64,000 bases of DNA from positions 1 to 64,000 of the forward strand of contig JAZNAG010000141.1 in assembly GCA_045586405.1 (NCBI GenBank), given 5' to 3'. This document shows positions 42,445-50,814 of this stretch, piece after piece (the first letter of the stretch is position 1; each line of letters starts with the position of its first letter). A program made the translations under genes and the position numbers. The notes under the pieces are model-generated. The model had not been told where the DNA came from, ran no database searches, and saw nothing but the letters and a program-made list of their open reading frames with translations. The DNA is from SIG607 sp045586405 (lineage in GTDB: Bacteria > Bacillota > Clostridia > Oscillospirales > Acutalibacteraceae).

Positions 42445-45054
42445 TTATTCTGTAGATTCGACGGATTCTGTAGGAGTATATACAGGCTCGGTTGATTCCG
42501 TTGATTCCGTTGATTCCGTTGACTGAGTTGACTGAGTTGACTGAGTTGACTCGGTTGACTGAGTGGGTTCGCTTGACTGGGTAGGTTCAGAAGATTCAGA
42601 AGAACTTGTATCGGGTAGTAAAGATTCTTCAGAAGAAACATCTGAAGATATAGTAGCCTCAGATGAGGTTAAAGAATTATCTGTGTCCCATGTAGCTTCA
42701 AGTTTTCTCTGGTCATACCACGCTTGCGGATAACGGGGTGACGGATTTGCTTTATAGGTCACTGCTATATCTTCTGCAGATGTCATTTTTGCAACTACAA
42801 CCAGTCGAGCATTATCGAAAGCATTGCTTGTGGTAACAAGAGTTAACAGCTTGTCGCCAAAAGCAACATTCATATTTGAACTGTATAGATTTCTTTCGTT
42901 AAGTTCAGAAAGCCAATTGTTAAATGACGCCTCACCAGAGAAAGACGATTTTGTAAACTCAAATAAATAGTCGTTATCATCTTTTCTTACGGCATTCATT
43001 ATAATAACGGCAAAAACCTTGTAATCGGTTTTTGAGTTCTCAAGTGAAAGGGTAATATGAGAATTTTCCGCAAGGAATGAAAGATTTTGATACTTATTAA
43101 GCTCACCAAACATAGCACCGTCGTCCATATTTTGCCCGTAAATAACAAGATTGTCAGAGGTGTCGTCAGGGGAAACTGTATTTCTGTAATCGAAAAACAG
43201 TGCACCGTAGCGGCTTTTTTGTTTGTTCATATTGTGATTAACATAATATGAATTATTGGTTGTTTGATAGACAGGGTTATTGATATCCGAGCCGTTTATT
43301 GAGAGCCAGCCCGTAAAATCGCTGTTTTTACTTTTTAGTATATCAAAGGCAACATCGTGCTCATTATCTGAATATATTACACGTGCCTTGTCAACAAGAG
43401 ATAAATCACGGTAAATTTTTATAAAATATGTTGAAGCAACAATGCAGGATACAATGAGTAACGCCGCTATAATTGCAAAATAAATTTTAATTATGCGCTG
43501 CTTTTTTTTATTGTTCTTAAAGAAATTTGATAAATTAAGTTTTGTAATACAATTTTTTATTACATCTGTATTTTTTGTCTTGATATTGGATAGGAAAATG
43601 TTACGTTTGTTATCAGCAGCGGTGTTAGTATCGGTATCGTATTCATCAACTATAAATTCAGGCTGCCTCAAAAAAAACTCAGGCTCTAATTCGTTTGTGT
43701 AGTCTTCATTGGTAGTGGATATAAGGAAGTCATTTTCTGAATAAACAATATCAGTAGCAGTTGATTTTTCAGATGATTCATTTATAAGATGGGAAGCGGA
43801 ATAGGGCTGACTGTAAATTAGTGTAAGTTTGTCTTCGGTGCAACCTCCCTCCATAAGAGAGGGGAGTGTCAGAAGGTAGCGCCTTACAAGGTCAAGGGCA
43901 ATGTTAACCGCATACTGACGTATGTAATCGCGTGTTTTATCTTGACCGAGAGATAGTGCGCGTATCCAGTAAAAATTACCGTCATAAAGACAAACATAAA
44001 CTGTTCCAACGGCTTTGCCTTCTGATATGGAAGGTCCGGCAACGCCGGTAATACCGATGCCTAAATTTGCTCCGCTTTTGTTTTTTATACACTTGGCAAG
44101 AGCAGCAGCTGTTTCTTTACTTACAGCGCCAAAATCACGCAGTATTTTATTATCTACGCCTACAACTTCAGTTTTTATTTTGTTAGAGTAGGCGCAAATA
44201 CCCATTTCAAGTACATTGGATGCACCGTCAACAGATGTAATGGCTTGTGAAAGCATACCGCCTGTGCAACTTTCTGCAGTAGCTACTGTATAGCCATTTC
44301 TTTTCAGGGCTTCTACACTAACCTCTACCATACTTTTTTTGCCGACTTCAAAAATATTGTCTTTTAAAACGGTTTTAAGGTCAGAAATTACATTTGTGCA
44401 AATTTTATCGGTATTATCCGGTGAGTTGTTTGCACAAGAAATAATTATGTCTGAAACACCACCGTTATTTTGGAAAGTAATATCAGTATGGTGTTTTCTT
44501 TTTAGAGCTTCAATTTCTTTTGAAATGATTTGGTGATTTACATCAAAAGTTCGTATTTTTATATTAGAGAAACTTTTATTGTAGATATCAGAAAAGTAGG
44601 GTATAACCGACTCTGTAAGCATATCATAGGCTGCGTCAGCAGCTAGTGGCAGATGCACAAAGTATTTGTTAAAAGCTTTTTTGATAAAACCGGGAAATAA
44701 GGTTTTTCTGTCAAAAAACACATAGCAGTTTTCAGGAAAAACAATATTACTTAGATCGTCTCTGCCACTGCGAGATACAAAATTTGCGTACTCACCTGAA
44801 ATCTTGGCGTTCTCGCGGAGTAGTTTGCATACGCTATCTGTTGCTGTGTCTATATCTGAACACAAAAATATAACATTATTATAACTGTGAGATCTTTTGA
44901 GTGCCGAAAAGAATTTGAGCCTGTCGTAATTGATTTTGCAGTAAGAAAAACTACCGTTGCTCAGTTGATTGACAAAGGGCGCTATAACATCTTCACATTG
45001 TCTTACATTTTCACTTTGTTCTTTTGTGTAAAAATAAATAATTTCTGCGTTCAT
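42445..45054 (-). CDS. CinA amidase fused to a membrane-anchored pseudo-sortase
   Basis: 869 residues in a novel order. Residues ~1-155: degenerate CinA MoCF domain. ~160-235: KH-like linker. ~240-398: CinA-C nicotinamide-nucleotide amidase, apparently intact (VATAESCTGG 257-266, CAYSNKIK, GITGVAGPS, GKAVGTVYV). ~400-515: acidic linker. ~521-545: membrane helix. ~550-757: class-B sortase fold. The sortase has YVNHNM, the helix-strand GWLSING, and IYGQN where active enzymes have IYGHN (Q641). At 736-742 it reads LTLVTT where TLxTC is expected (T742 for Cys); R750 is kept. It should therefore be catalytically dead. The tail (~760-869) is Ser/Thr/Glu repeats. The amidase would be inside and the sortase fold outside the cell. 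Confidence 0.75.
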   Translation of the reverse strand: MNAEIIYFYTKEQSENVRQCEDVIAPFVNQLSNGSFSYCKINYDRLKFFSALKRSHSYNNVIFLCSDIDTATDSVCKLLRENAKISGEYANFVSRSGRDDLSNIVFPENCYVFFDRKTLFPGFIKKAFNKYFVHLPLAADAAYDMLTESVIPYFSDIYNKSFSNIKIRTFDVNHQIISKEIEALKRKHHTDITFQNNGGVSDIIISCANNSPDNTDKICTNVISDLKTVLKDNIFEVGKKSMVEVSVEALKRNGYTVATAESCTGGMLSQAITSVDGASNVLEMGICAYSNKIKTEVVGVDNKILRDFGAVSKETAAALAKCIKNKSGANLGIGITGVAGPSISEGKAVGTVYVCLYDGNFYWIRALSLGQDKTRDYIRQYAVNIALDLVRRYLLTLPSLMEGGCTEDKLTLIYSQPYSASHLINESSEKSTATDIVYSENDFLISTTNEDYTNELEPEFFLRQPEFIVDEYDTDTNTAADNKRNIFLSNIKTKNTDVIKNCITKLNLSNFFKNNKKKQRIIKIYFAIIAALLIVSCIVASTYFIKIYRDLSLVDKARVIYSDNEHDVAFDILKSKNSDFTGWLSINGSDINNPVYQTTNNSYYVNHNMNKQKSRYGALFFDYRNTVSPDDTSDNLVIYGQNMDDGAMFGELNKYQNLSFLAENSHITLSLENSKTDYKVFAVIIMNAVRKDDNDYLFEFTKSSFSGEASFNNWLSELNERNLYSSNMNVAFGDKLLTLVTTSNAFDNARLVVVAKMTSAEDIAVTYKANPSPRYPQAWYDQRKLEATWDTDNSLTSSEATISSDVSSEESLLPDTSSSESSEPTQSSEPTQSTESTQSTQSTQSTESTESTESTEPVYTPTESVESTE
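42490..42572. repeat. 9-bp minisatellite coding Ser-Thr-Glu/Gln repeats
   Basis: About nine tandem 9-bp units of the form GTTGATTCC, then GTTGACTGA, on the plus strand. On the coding (minus) strand they give STE and STQ triplets at the C-terminus of the CinA/sortase protein. Units differ at one or two positions. Such a tract can change length by slippage without breaking the frame. Confidence 0.8.
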
Positions 45055-45069
45055 AATAAACTTCTTTCT

Positions 45070-46260
45070 TTAATCTGCTTGTCCGTCTTTGGTTATACGG
45101 CAGTTTATAGTTTCACTAATAGCCTTTGCTATTAAAGGCGCAAAGTCAAATGTGCTTTCTGCCTTTGCACAGTCTTCAAGGGTTGGCTTTGTACGTGGAT
45201 GTTTTGGTGTAAACACGGTACAGCAGTCTTCATAAGGTAAAATAGATGTTTCAAAGGCATCTATTTGTCTTGAAACGGTTATTATTTCTTCCTTATCCAT
45301 ACCTATAAGAGGTCTTAAAACAGGAATTTCCTCGGTTACAATATCGGTAACGGCAAGGGCAGGTAAAGTCTGACTTGCAACCTGACCGAGACTTTCTCCG
45401 GTAATAAGAGCTTTGCTTCCGCTTTCAAGGGCAATTTTTTCGGCTATGCGCATCATCATTCGGCGCATAATAAGGGTGAAATATTCTTCCTTGCAGTTAT
45501 CGGCAATGGCTTCTTGAATTTCGGTAAAGGGAACTATGAAAAGTCTGATATCACCGCTGTATGCAGCCACCTTGCTGAGCAGGGTTTTAACCTTTTTTTC
45601 GGCAAGAGGACTGGTGTATGGAGGACTGGCAAAATGTACGGCATTAAGTATAAGACCACGTTTTGCCATACGGTAAGCGGCAACGGGACTGTCTATACCG
45701 CCCGAAATGAGAATTGTGGCTTTACCGCCCGTGCCCACAGGTAAACCACCTGCACCCTGAATTTGCCCCGCGTGAATATAAGCGGCATAATCTCGTATTT
45801 CAACCGAAACAACAATGTCGGGATTATTAACATCTACCTTTAAGTGCGGCATAGCCGATAAAATGGCACCGCCTACCTCTCTTGCAATTTCCGGAGATTT
45901 ATAGGGAAACGCCTTGTCCGAACGTTTTGCAACCACCTTAAAGGTTTTGTGATTTGAAATATAAGGCCTTACATATTCGGCACATTCCTTCAGTATAAGG
46001 TCCATATCCTTTTCCAGTGCAGCGCATCTGCTGAAGGCGGCAATACCGAAAATCTTTTTAACTCTAAGACAGGCTTCTTCAAAATCAAAGTCCTCATCAA
46101 TGGGTTCTATATAAATTGTGGACTGAGAACTTTTTATGCTAACCTTACCAAGATCGTGTAAACGGCGGCGTATGGTTTTCATCAGCATACTCTCAAAGGT
46201 ATTACGGTTAAGACCTTTAAGTACCAACTCACCGTTTTTTATAAGTATAATTTCCTTCAT
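45070..46260 (-). CDS. thiI: tRNA 4-thiouridine synthase ThiI
   Basis: Thiolates U8 of tRNA, and also serves thiamine thiazole sulfur in some bacteria. 396 residues: N-terminal ferredoxin-like and THUMP domain (~1-165), then the PP-loop pyrophosphatase domain with the ATP motif LISGGIDSPVA (~183-193) and the later ITGESLGQVASQTL (~275). The conserved Cys pair region CCTVFTPKHP (~350) is present, but there is no C-terminal rhodanese domain, as in Firmicutes. Its ATG overlaps the upstream cysteine desulfurase stop (TAATG). Confidence 0.94.
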   Translation of the reverse strand: MKEIILIKNGELVLKGLNRNTFESMLMKTIRRRLHDLGKVSIKSSQSTIYIEPIDEDFDFEEACLRVKKIFGIAAFSRCAALEKDMDLILKECAEYVRPYISNHKTFKVVAKRSDKAFPYKSPEIAREVGGAILSAMPHLKVDVNNPDIVVSVEIRDYAAYIHAGQIQGAGGLPVGTGGKATILISGGIDSPVAAYRMAKRGLILNAVHFASPPYTSPLAEKKVKTLLSKVAAYSGDIRLFIVPFTEIQEAIADNCKEEYFTLIMRRMMMRIAEKIALESGSKALITGESLGQVASQTLPALAVTDIVTEEIPVLRPLIGMDKEEIITVSRQIDAFETSILPYEDCCTVFTPKHPRTKPTLEDCAKAESTFDFAPLIAKAISETINCRITKDGQAD

Positions 46261-47393
46261 TATTTAAACCTTCTCATTTTTCCGGTAATTTCTTTAATTG
46301 CTTCGCAGAGAATATCAATATCTTCACAGGTGTTATCCCTTGAAAAACTTATTCTCAGCGCACTGTCTATACGGTTGCTACTGAACCCCATACTGCCAAG
46401 AACATGGCTTCTGTGACCTTTAGCACAGGCGCTACCCTTAGAAACGAATATATTTTTAGCCCCAAGGGCATTTAGCATCGGCTCTGACTTATAACCGTTT
46501 ACCGATATATTAAGAATATACGGCAAACAGTTTTCAGGGCTGTTAAACGATATAAAATCAAATTCAGACAGCTTTTTTCTGGCATACTGTGAAAGCTCGG
46601 TCATTTTCTTTTCGGTTTTCTTTAGGTCAAGCGCCTTTACAGCAGAGGCAAAACCGGCAATAAGAGGCATGCCTTCCGTTCCCGAGCGAAGTCCGCTTTC
46701 CTGACCGCCGCCAAAAACTATGGGTGGAATGTGCAGTGATGACGATTTATAAAGAAAACCTACACCCTTTGAAGCGTGTATTTTATGTCCGCTGGCTGAA
46801 AGCAGGTCAACACCAAGTGCCGAAACCTTTATGGAAAGCTTACCAAAGGCTTGTACGGCGTCACAGTGAAGCAGGGCAGGAGAGCCCTTTTCTTTAATTA
46901 CCCTTGAAGCCTCTAAAACCGGCAGGATAGAGCCTACTTCATTGTTTACAAGCATAAGTGAAACCAAAATGGTTTTACTGTCAATTTCTTTTTTTAAATC
47001 TTCTACTCTTATATTTCCGTTCTGGTCTGGGTTTAAAAGAACAACCTCAAAACCTTTTTGGCTAAGCTGTATAAGCGGCTCTAAAACAGAAGGGTGCTCA
47101 ATGGCAGAGGCTACTATTTTGTTGCCCTTGTGTCTGTTTTGGTAAGCAGCACCGAACAGAGCAATATTATTAGCCTCAGTACCGCCTGAGGTAAAATAAA
47201 TTTCACTTTCTTTAGCACCTATAAAATCGGCAATACATTTTCTGCTGTTTTCAAGAACGGTGGCAGAATCAACACCTAAAGAATAGGTAGAAGAAGGGTT
47301 ACCCCAAGTGTCAGACAGACAGTTGTTTATTGCAGATATTGCCTCATCACAAGGCTTTGTTGTAGCGCTGTTATCAAGATAAACCAGTTTCAA
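46260..47393 (-). CDS. Cysteine desulfurase (NifS/IscS type) paired with ThiI
   Basis: PLP enzyme that passes cysteine sulfur as persulfide, here almost certainly to ThiI, like the NifZ-ThiI pair in B. subtilis. Start TTG 47393 has GGAGG nine bases upstream. 377 residues. YLDNSATTKP (~5), TSGGTEANNIALFGA (~69), the PLP Lys in SASGHKIHASKGVGFLY (~205) and the catalytic Cys in SKGSACAKGHRSH (~320) are all present. First gene of a five-gene leftward operon that continues into the CinA/sortase fusion. Confidence 0.92.
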   Translation of the reverse strand: MKLVYLDNSATTKPCDEAISAINNCLSDTWGNPSSTYSLGVDSATVLENSRKCIADFIGAKESEIYFTSGGTEANNIALFGAAYQNRHKGNKIVASAIEHPSVLEPLIQLSQKGFEVVLLNPDQNGNIRVEDLKKEIDSKTILVSLMLVNNEVGSILPVLEASRVIKEKGSPALLHCDAVQAFGKLSIKVSALGVDLLSASGHKIHASKGVGFLYKSSSLHIPPIVFGGGQESGLRSGTEGMPLIAGFASAVKALDLKKTEKKMTELSQYARKKLSEFDFISFNSPENCLPYILNISVNGYKSEPMLNALGAKNIFVSKGSACAKGHRSHVLGSMGFSSNRIDSALRISFSRDNTCEDIDILCEAIKEITGKMRRFK

Positions 47394-47445
47394 TTAGCGA
47401 TGCCTCCAAAGAGCATAATGTTACAGTATACTCATATACTATACT

Positions 47446-47474
47446 ATTATATTATATAACTCCCTAATACGCAA
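47446..47474 (-). promoter_or_regulatory. Promoter of the iscS-thiI-cinA operon
   Basis: Minus strand TTGCGT (47474-47469), 17-bp spacer, TATAAT (47451-47446). A second TATAAT overlaps at 47456-47451. Confidence 0.55.
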
Positions 47475-47508
47475 GTTTTTTATGGGTGAAAATTGTTAAA
47501 AATAATGC

Positions 47509-47537
47509 TTGATTTTTTGTGAAGTTTGTTGTATAAT
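47509..47537 (+). promoter_or_regulatory. Promoter of rplS
   Basis: TTGATT 47509-47514, 17-bp spacer, TATAAT 47532-47537. The transcript carries a ~125-nt leader. Confidence 0.75.
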
Positions 47538-47544
47538 GTTTTAG

Positions 47545-47665
47545 CATTTGATTTCACCTACTCCTTTTAGGTGGGTTTGATGCCGAATAGTTCGACATTA
47601 AAGCGGATGGTCCTCTGCCAAAGTTTTAACTTCGGTTATGAACATCTGATAAAAATTAGGAGGAA
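47545..47665 (+). ncRNA. L19 ribosomal-protein leader (candidate)
   Basis: The untranslated leader contains a CACCTA/TAGGTG hairpin (~47555-47573), a CGAA/TTCG hairpin (~47584-47594), an ACTTCGGTT segment and an outer CGGATG ... CATCTG pairing (~47604 with ~47644). It ends just before AGGAGGAAAT. Location and size agree with the known L19 leader of low-GC Gram-positives, an autoregulatory element bound by L19. Family identity needs a covariance search. Confidence 0.55.
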
Positions 47666-47671
47666 ATAATA

Positions 47672-48016
47672 ATGGACGCTATTAAGAAGTTAACTGAAGA
47701 ATGTATGAAGAAAGACGCTCCCGAAATTTCTATCGGTAGCACCGTAAAAGTTCACGTACGCATCAAAGAAGGCGACCGTGAAAGAATTCAGCTTTTCGAA
47801 GGTACTGTAATTGCTAAAAATAACAGCGGTATTGCTGAAACCTTTACTGTACGCCGTGTATCTTACGGTGTAGGCGTTGAGCGTGTATTCCCTGTACATT
47901 CTCCCAATGTTGCCAAGGTAGAACTTGTAAGAAAAGGCCGTGTTCGCAGAGCAAAACTTTACTATCTGCGTGACAGAATCGGTAAGGCTGCCAAGGTTAA
48001 AGAGTTAATCGGCTAA
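47672..48016 (+). CDS. rplS: 50S ribosomal protein L19
   Basis: 114 residues, normal length. The conserved core is clear: GSTVKVHVRIKEGDRERIQ (~23-41), FEGTVIAKNNSGI, FTVRRVSYGVGVERVFPVHSP (~59; key part GVGVERVFP) and the C-terminal RRAKLYYLRDRIGKAAKVKE (~93). AGGAGGAAAT ribosome binding site. It heads the conserved rplS-lepB-rbgA-rnhB-yraN run but is separated from lepB by a terminator, so much of its mRNA is probably monocistronic. Confidence 0.96.
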   Translation: MDAIKKLTEECMKKDAPEISIGSTVKVHVRIKEGDRERIQLFEGTVIAKNNSGIAETFTVRRVSYGVGVERVFPVHSPNVAKVELVRKGRVRRAKLYYLRDRIGKAAKVKELIG

Positions 48017-48052
48017 TTTAACCGATAAAGAGATGAATTTGTTTTAGAGGGA

Positions 48053-48080
48053 GGAGGCAACGGGCGTTGTCTCCTTTTTT
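48053..48080 (+). terminator. Terminator after rplS
   Basis: GGAGGCAAC / GTTGTCTCC (one G-T pair) with GGGC loop and six T. Confidence 0.88.
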
Positions 48081-48114
48081 CGTTTTTTACTATTTTTGAT
48101 GGGAGGTATATGTT

Positions 48115-48708
48115 TTGAGAGAAGAAAACAGCACTTCAAAAACTAAAGATGCAAAGGCTCTGACTAAAGAAATATTTGAATGGCTTGAAGTAATTATCAG
48201 TGCTCTTGTTGTTGTAGTTGTGATTTTCACTTTTGTGTTCAGAGTTGCCACGATAGTTGGCGATTCTATGCAAAACACTTTTTTTGAAGGTCAAAAGGTA
48301 ATTATAACTAATTGGTTCTATACTCCAAAGGTGGGCGATGTTGTGGTTGTATCGCGAAATGTTAAAAACACGGGCGCAGCTACTGATGATAACGGCCCTA
48401 TTATTAAAAGAGTTATTGCAACCGAGGGGCAACAGGTTAATATCGATTTTTCAAAGGGCATTGTATATGTAGACGGTGTTGCTCTTGATGAACCTTATAC
48501 CAAAACACCCACTAATATGCAGGGCGATATTCAGTTCCCTGTATATGTACCCGAAGGTCACGTATTCTGTTTGGGAGATAACAGAAATGAATCTCTCGAC
48601 AGCCGTTTCAGCGTTATTGGCGATAAGGGTATGATAGACACAAGATACATACTGGGTAAGGTTACACTTCGTATTTTGCCTTTCAGTGATTTCGGAAAGG
48701 TTGGCTGA
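48115..48708 (+). CDS. lepB: Signal peptidase I
   Basis: Start TTG 48115 has GGGAGG eight bases upstream; no in-frame ATG is close. 197 residues: basic N-terminus, one membrane helix (~24-45), then the catalytic domain with Ser51 (GDSMQNTF) and Lys98 (PIIKRVIA) forming the Ser-Lys dyad. Box E LGDNRNESLDSR (~159) is also present. Cleaves Sec signal peptides, here probably including those of DacF and the C39-like protease. Single-helix type as in Gram-positives. Confidence 0.93.
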   Translation: MREENSTSKTKDAKALTKEIFEWLEVIISALVVVVVIFTFVFRVATIVGDSMQNTFFEGQKVIITNWFYTPKVGDVVVVSRNVKNTGAATDDNGPIIKRVIATEGQQVNIDFSKGIVYVDGVALDEPYTKTPTNMQGDIQFPVYVPEGHVFCLGDNRNESLDSRFSVIGDKGMIDTRYILGKVTLRILPFSDFGKVG

Positions 48709-48709
48709 T

Positions 48710-49567
48710 ATGAGCGAAGCACAATATATACAGTGGTTTCCTGGACATATGACAAAAACAAGACGGCAGATGGAAAAAGAACTGTCGCTAGTAGATGCCG
48801 TTGCAGAAATTGTTGATGCCAGAATTCCCGCATCCAGCCGAAACCCCGATATACCTAAACTTCTCGGCAGAAAGCCTATGCTTATTATTCTTAATAAATG
48901 TGATATGGCTGATGAGTCGGCTACTGCAGGTTGGATAAAATATTTTGAAGAACAGAATATAAATGCTATTGCCGTTGACTGCAGAACAGGCAACGGTATA
49001 AACAAATTTGTGCCTAAGGTAAAAGAAATTTTAGCTGAAAAAATAAAGTCAAATACCGAAAAAGGTATGGCAGGCAGACCTCTTCGTCTTATGGTAGTAG
49101 GTATACCTAATGTAGGTAAATCTACCTTTATAAACCGTATGGCAGGGGCTAATAAGGCTAAGGCTGAAAATCGTCCGGGTGTTACAAGAGGTAACCAGTG
49201 GTTTACGGTTGACAAACAGCTTGAATTACTTGACACACCGGGTGTACTTTGGCCTAAATTTGATGATGTTAATGTTGGCGAAAGACTTGCCTTTACGGGT
49301 GCTGTTAAGGACAATGTTGTTGATGTTGAACTGCTTGGTATGCGTCTGCTGGAGGCACTTTCAGAGTCATATAAAGATTTGCTGACAGACCGCTACGGCG
49401 AACTTGATTTTTCTCTTGAGCCTTATGATTTACTTTGTCTGCTTGCTAAAAAACGCGGAATGGTAATTCGTGGCGGCGAGTACGATACCTTACGCGCCTC
49501 AACTATGCTTCTTGAGGAATTCAGAAACTGTAAAATTGGCAGAATAACACTTGAAAGGGTGAAATAA
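48710..49567 (+). CDS. rbgA: Ribosome biogenesis GTPase RbgA (YlqF)
   Basis: Circularly permuted GTPase required for a late step of 50S assembly. ATG 48710 is two bases after lepB; the earlier open frame only reads lepB. 285 residues in the permuted motif order: G4 LNKCDMAD (~62), G5, then G1 GIPNVGKST (~131) and G3 DTPGVLWP (~175). N-terminal WFPGHMTKTRRQM (~9-21) is the family signature. C-terminal ANTAR-like domain ~200-285. Neighbour of rplS, as in most Firmicutes. Confidence 0.94.
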   Translation: MSEAQYIQWFPGHMTKTRRQMEKELSLVDAVAEIVDARIPASSRNPDIPKLLGRKPMLIILNKCDMADESATAGWIKYFEEQNINAIAVDCRTGNGINKFVPKVKEILAEKIKSNTEKGMAGRPLRLMVVGIPNVGKSTFINRMAGANKAKAENRPGVTRGNQWFTVDKQLELLDTPGVLWPKFDDVNVGERLAFTGAVKDNVVDVELLGMRLLEALSESYKDLLTDRYGELDFSLEPYDLLCLLAKKRGMVIRGGEYDTLRASTMLLEEFRNCKIGRITLERVK

Positions 49568-49568
49568 A

Positions 49569-50168
49569 ATGCCCGATTATTCTTACGAAAAAGCCGCAAT
49601 AGAACAAGGCTTTAAAGTGGTTTGCGGTGTAGATGAAGCTGGTCGCGGACCCCTTGCGGGGCCTGTTTGTGCCGCTGCGGTTATTTTGCCTTTGGGAGTG
49701 GAAATTGAAGGCCTTGACGATTCCAAAAAACTGAGTGAAAAGAAAAGGGAAGCCCTTTTTGATGAAATAATAAGCAAGGCTTTAGCCTATGGCATTGCTT
49801 TTTCCGATGTCGAAGAAATCGAAGAGGTAAATATTTTAGGTGCCACCTATATTGCTATGTGCAGAGCGGTGGAAAAACTTACCGTAAAACCCGATTATGT
49901 ACTGATTGACGGTAACCGATATCCGCCTATGCTTAACGTTAAGGGCGAAACAGTTATAAAGGGCGACAGTAAAAGTATGTCTGTTGCCGCCGCCAGTATA
50001 CTGGCAAAGGTAACCCGTGACCGTCTTATGACAGAATTTGCAAAAGAGTACCCTGAGTATGAATTTGAAAAGCATAAGGGCTACGGTACAAAGGTGCATA
50101 TAGAGGCAATCAAAAAGTATGGCGTAACAAAAATACACCGTCCGTCCTTTCTTAAAAAACTAATATGA
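49569..50168 (+). CDS. rnhB: Ribonuclease HII
   Basis: Removes ribonucleotides and RNA primers from DNA duplexes. 199 residues. Catalytic acidic residues are seen in GVDEAGRGPLAGPV (D20, E21), GLDDSKKLSEKKRE (~48), the Asp of VLIDGNRYP (~110) and SVAAASILAKVTRDRLM (~138). ATG follows rbgA by one base (TAAAATG). The stop overlaps the yraN start (ATGA). Confidence 0.95.
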   Translation: MPDYSYEKAAIEQGFKVVCGVDEAGRGPLAGPVCAAAVILPLGVEIEGLDDSKKLSEKKREALFDEIISKALAYGIAFSDVEEIEEVNILGATYIAMCRAVEKLTVKPDYVLIDGNRYPPMLNVKGETVIKGDSKSMSVAAASILAKVTRDRLMTEFAKEYPEYEFEKHKGYGTKVHIEAIKKYGVTKIHRPSFLKKLI

Positions 50169-50530
50169 GAAATATAAAGGAACTTGGTAAAAAGGGTGAG
50201 GATATCACTGCTTTGCACCTTAAAAAACAGGGGTTTATAATCTTTAAAAGAAATTATCACAGCCGTTTTGGTGAAATAGATATCATAGCCGAAAAGGACG
50301 ACCTTTTACTTTTCGTAGAGGTTAAAACCCGCTTTGAAAATGCTATGGTTTCACCGTCAGAGGCGGTAGATTATTCAAAACAAAATAAGATAAGAATTAC
50401 GGCAAAAAACTTCATATCAAAAACTTTTATGGACTATCGTTGCCGTTTTGATGTGGCTGAAGTTTTTGTTTCTTTAAATGACGGCAAATATGAATTTACA
50501 CTAAATTACATAGAAAATGCCTTTGAATAG
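50165..50530 (+). CDS. yraN: UPF0102 (YraN) family protein
   Basis: 121 residues with an endonuclease-like fold related to Holliday-junction resolvases. The motif GEIDIIAEKDDLLLFVEVKTR (~36-56; core EIDIIAE...FVEVKTR) retains the D/E-xK nuclease-type residues. N-terminal GKKGEDITALHLKKQGF. Cellular role is unproven although DNA repair or uptake has been suggested. Last in the rplS-linked run, coupled to rnhB. Confidence 0.9.
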   Translation: MRNIKELGKKGEDITALHLKKQGFIIFKRNYHSRFGEIDIIAEKDDLLLFVEVKTRFENAMVSPSEAVDYSKQNKIRITAKNFISKTFMDYRCRFDVAEVFVSLNDGKYEFTLNYIENAFE

Positions 50531-50533
50531 TGA

Positions 50534-50558
50534 AAACCACCCTTTCGGGTGGTTTCGG
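50534..50558 (+). terminator. Terminator-like hairpin after yraN
   Basis: AAACCACCC / GGGTGGTTT with a TTTC loop (50534-50542, 50547-50555). The T run after it is short (TTTCGG), and the A run on the left suits the minus-strand DUF1540 gene as well. Confidence 0.65.
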
Positions 50559-50562
50559 TTCA

Positions 50563-50730
50563 TTATTCCTTTGATTTGAAGGTGGTACAAGCGGTTTCGC
50601 TGCAACTACATGCGCTCTTGTAACCTACCTGAATTTCACCTGCGGTGCATCTGTCACCTGTTGTGTGATGAACACAGTGGGAAGCATCGCAAAGTATACC
50701 GGGAACAATTTTTGCTTCTTTGTTTTCCAT
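50563..50730 (-). CDS. DUF1540 small Cys-rich protein
   Basis: A 55-residue gene running left, start ATG 50730 with AAGGAAG upstream, stop TAA 50563. The product fits DUF1540: ILCDASHCVHH, RCTAGEIQVG and SCSETACTTF, giving conserved Cys at about 14, 19, 28, 41/43 and 48. This resembles a small metal-binding or disulfide domain. Function unknown, though the family is frequent in spore-formers. It is the only gene in the 285-bp gap between yraN and the phosphoesterase gene. Confidence 0.85.
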   Translation of the reverse strand: MENKEAKIVPGILCDASHCVHHTTGDRCTAGEIQVGYKSACSCSETACTTFKSKE

Positions 50731-50814
50731 TTTAAATCTTCCTTTCAGACCTTTTGGTCATAATTATTGTTTCCGTAAAATCGTTTAATAATCGTTTATA
50801 AGGGAGGGAATTTT

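Noticed and set aside
42490..42572. Short tandem repeats as a possible CRISPR array
   Set aside because: Nine-base units without spacers, inside a coding frame; no cas genes in the window.
42384..42641. 85-codon SQPSQ-rich frame at the end of the CinA/sortase gene
   Set aside because: A second reading phase of the 9-bp minisatellite, not an independent gene.
48451..49314. 287-codon minus-strand frame across lepB/rbgA
   Set aside because: Antisense shadow of two well-identified genes; Ser/Pro/Ile-rich text typical of a complementary frame.
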